DNA from: Rhodocyclaceae bacterium
GTDB taxonomy: Bacteria; Pseudomonadota; Gammaproteobacteria; Burkholderiales; Rhodocyclaceae
DNA length: 6,387 bases
Assembly: GCA_016791085.1 (NCBI GenBank)
Contig: JAEUNN010000342.1
Location: forward strand, 1 to 6,387
Reading direction: 5' to 3'
Shown: positions 4,996 through 6,387 of the stretch, piece after piece
Numbering within the stretch: position 1 is the first letter of the stretch
Layout: the number at the start of each line of letters is the position of its first letter
The notes under the pieces: model-generated
The model's database searches: none
The model's input: only the letters and a program-made list of their open reading frames with translations
What the model was told of the DNA's origin: nothing
Made by a program: the position numbers and the translations under genes

Positions 4996-5571
4996 ATGAA
5001 TTTTTGCAGCAACTGTGGTCACCCGGTAAGTTTGCAGGTGCCTCCCGGCGACACCCTGCCGCGCCACGTTTGCCCCGAGTGCGGCAGCATCCATTACCAG
5101 AATCCGAAAATCATTGTCGGTGCGCTGGCCGAGTGGGAGCGGCGCGTGCTCATGTGCCGCCGCGCGATCGAACCGCGTTACGGTCTATGGACCTTGCCGG
5201 CCGGTTTCATGGAGTGTGGCGAGGACAGCCTGCAGGGTGCGCTGCGCGAAACGCTGGAAGAGGCCGGCGCGCGCATCGAAATTCTGGGCCTGTACAGCGT
5301 CATCAACATTACCTACGTCGATCAGATCTACCTGATATACCGCGCGCGCCTGTTGGACCTGGATTTTGCGGCCGGTGAGGAATCGCTGGAAGTGGCGCTG
5401 GTCGACGAAGCCGACATACCCTGGACGGCGCTCGCATTCCGCACCGTGGACCTGACCTTGCGCGCCTATTTCCGCGACCGCCGCGCAGGACGTTTCGAAC
5501 TGTTCGAAGCCACGCTGGACACCCGCCACGCCGCGCCGCGCCAGTTGGTGGTGCCGCCCGCAGGGGCCTGA
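4996..5571 (+). CDS. Zinc-ribbon Nudix hydrolase (ADP-ribose pyrophosphatase-like)
   Basis: A Nudix enzyme that should hydrolyse a nucleoside diphosphate linked to another group, with divalent metal; the exact substrate cannot be read from sequence. The product has 191 residues. An N-terminal zinc ribbon has Cys4-x2-Cys7 and Cys26-x2-Cys29, followed by the block IHYQNPKIIVGAL. The Nudix box spans Gly70-Ala92: G-x5-E with Glu76, then RETLEEAGA with Arg84, Glu85 and the metal-binding Glu88/Glu89. This combination is typical of a proteobacterial family often annotated as ADP-ribose pyrophosphatase or NUDIX with N-terminal zinc ribbon. The ATG at 4996-4998 is chosen because the zinc ribbon begins at once; ATGs at 4900 and 4942 would add residues without family match. 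No good Shine-Dalgarno is seen. It is convergent with the kinase gene and shows no clear link to motility. Confidence 0.93.
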   Translation: MNFCSNCGHPVSLQVPPGDTLPRHVCPECGSIHYQNPKIIVGALAEWERRVLMCRRAIEPRYGLWTLPAGFMECGEDSLQGALRETLEEAGARIEILGLYSVINITYVDQIYLIYRARLLDLDFAAGEESLEVALVDEADIPWTALAFRTVDLTLRAYFRDRRAGRFELFEATLDTRHAAPRQLVVPPAGA

Positions 5572-5591
5572 CGCGCACGTCTGCGCGCGCG

Positions 5592-5597
<6 letters not shown>
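5566..5597. terminator. Shared inverted repeat at the convergent gene ends (possible bidirectional terminator)
   Basis: GCCTGACGCGC (5566-5576) and GCGCGTCAGGC (5587-5597) are perfect 11-bp arms around a 10-nt loop. Each arm carries the last Ala codon and TGA stop of one of the two convergent genes, so both transcripts end in the same hairpin. No T tract follows on either strand, so intrinsic termination would be imperfect; a Rho-assisted stop or a 3'-end stabilising role is possible. Confidence 0.5.

Positions 5598-6387
<790 letters not shown>

Overview
The window is high-GC DNA, most probably from a betaproteobacterium (Burkholderiales or a close relative). FlhDC is the flagellar master regulator mainly in Enterobacterales and Betaproteobacteria. 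The order flhD-flhC-motA-motB, the high GC content and the sequence style of the proteins fit the second group. I cannot name a genus from sequence alone.

Layout, right to left, because most genes lie on the minus strand: (1) a PAS/HisKA-type sensor histidine kinase, cut by the right edge (5592-6387, -); (2) a zinc-ribbon Nudix hydrolase (4996-5571, +), convergent with the kinase, with both stop codons inside one shared inverted repeat; (3) a 288-bp divergent intergenic region (4708-4995); (4) a 648-residue HDOD-REC-GGDEF protein, a predicted response-regulator diguanylate cyclase (2761-4707, -); (5) a 215-bp regulatory region; (6) flhD and flhC (2228-2545 and 1647-2195, -); (7) a strong intrinsic terminator; (8) motA (494-1351, -) and motB, cut by the left edge (1-445, -).

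The genes form a motility control module. FlhD4C2 should switch on class II flagellar genes, including fliA. Sigma-28 (FliA) should then drive class III genes. A sigma-28 promoter (TCAAGTTT-N11-GTCGATAC) lies just upstream of motA, downstream of the flhDC terminator, so the stator genes are decoupled from the master operon. An even better sigma-28 match (TAAAGCTT-N11-GCCGATAA, one mismatch to the enteric consensus) lies upstream of the HDOD-REC-GGDEF gene, so this c-di-GMP enzyme looks like a late flagellar gene. A weaker sigma-28-like site with the same N11 spacing lies upstream of flhD, together with a perfect 7-3-7 inverted repeat (GTAGGAA-GAA-TTCCTAC) that looks like an operator.

The most interesting hypothesis is a feedback loop: FliA activates a diguanylate cyclase that sits directly upstream of the master operon, with no recognisable terminator between them, and possibly flhDC itself. 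The genes are recognisable families; what may be new is the regulatory wiring. No RNA genes, mobile elements or CRISPR arrays were seen.
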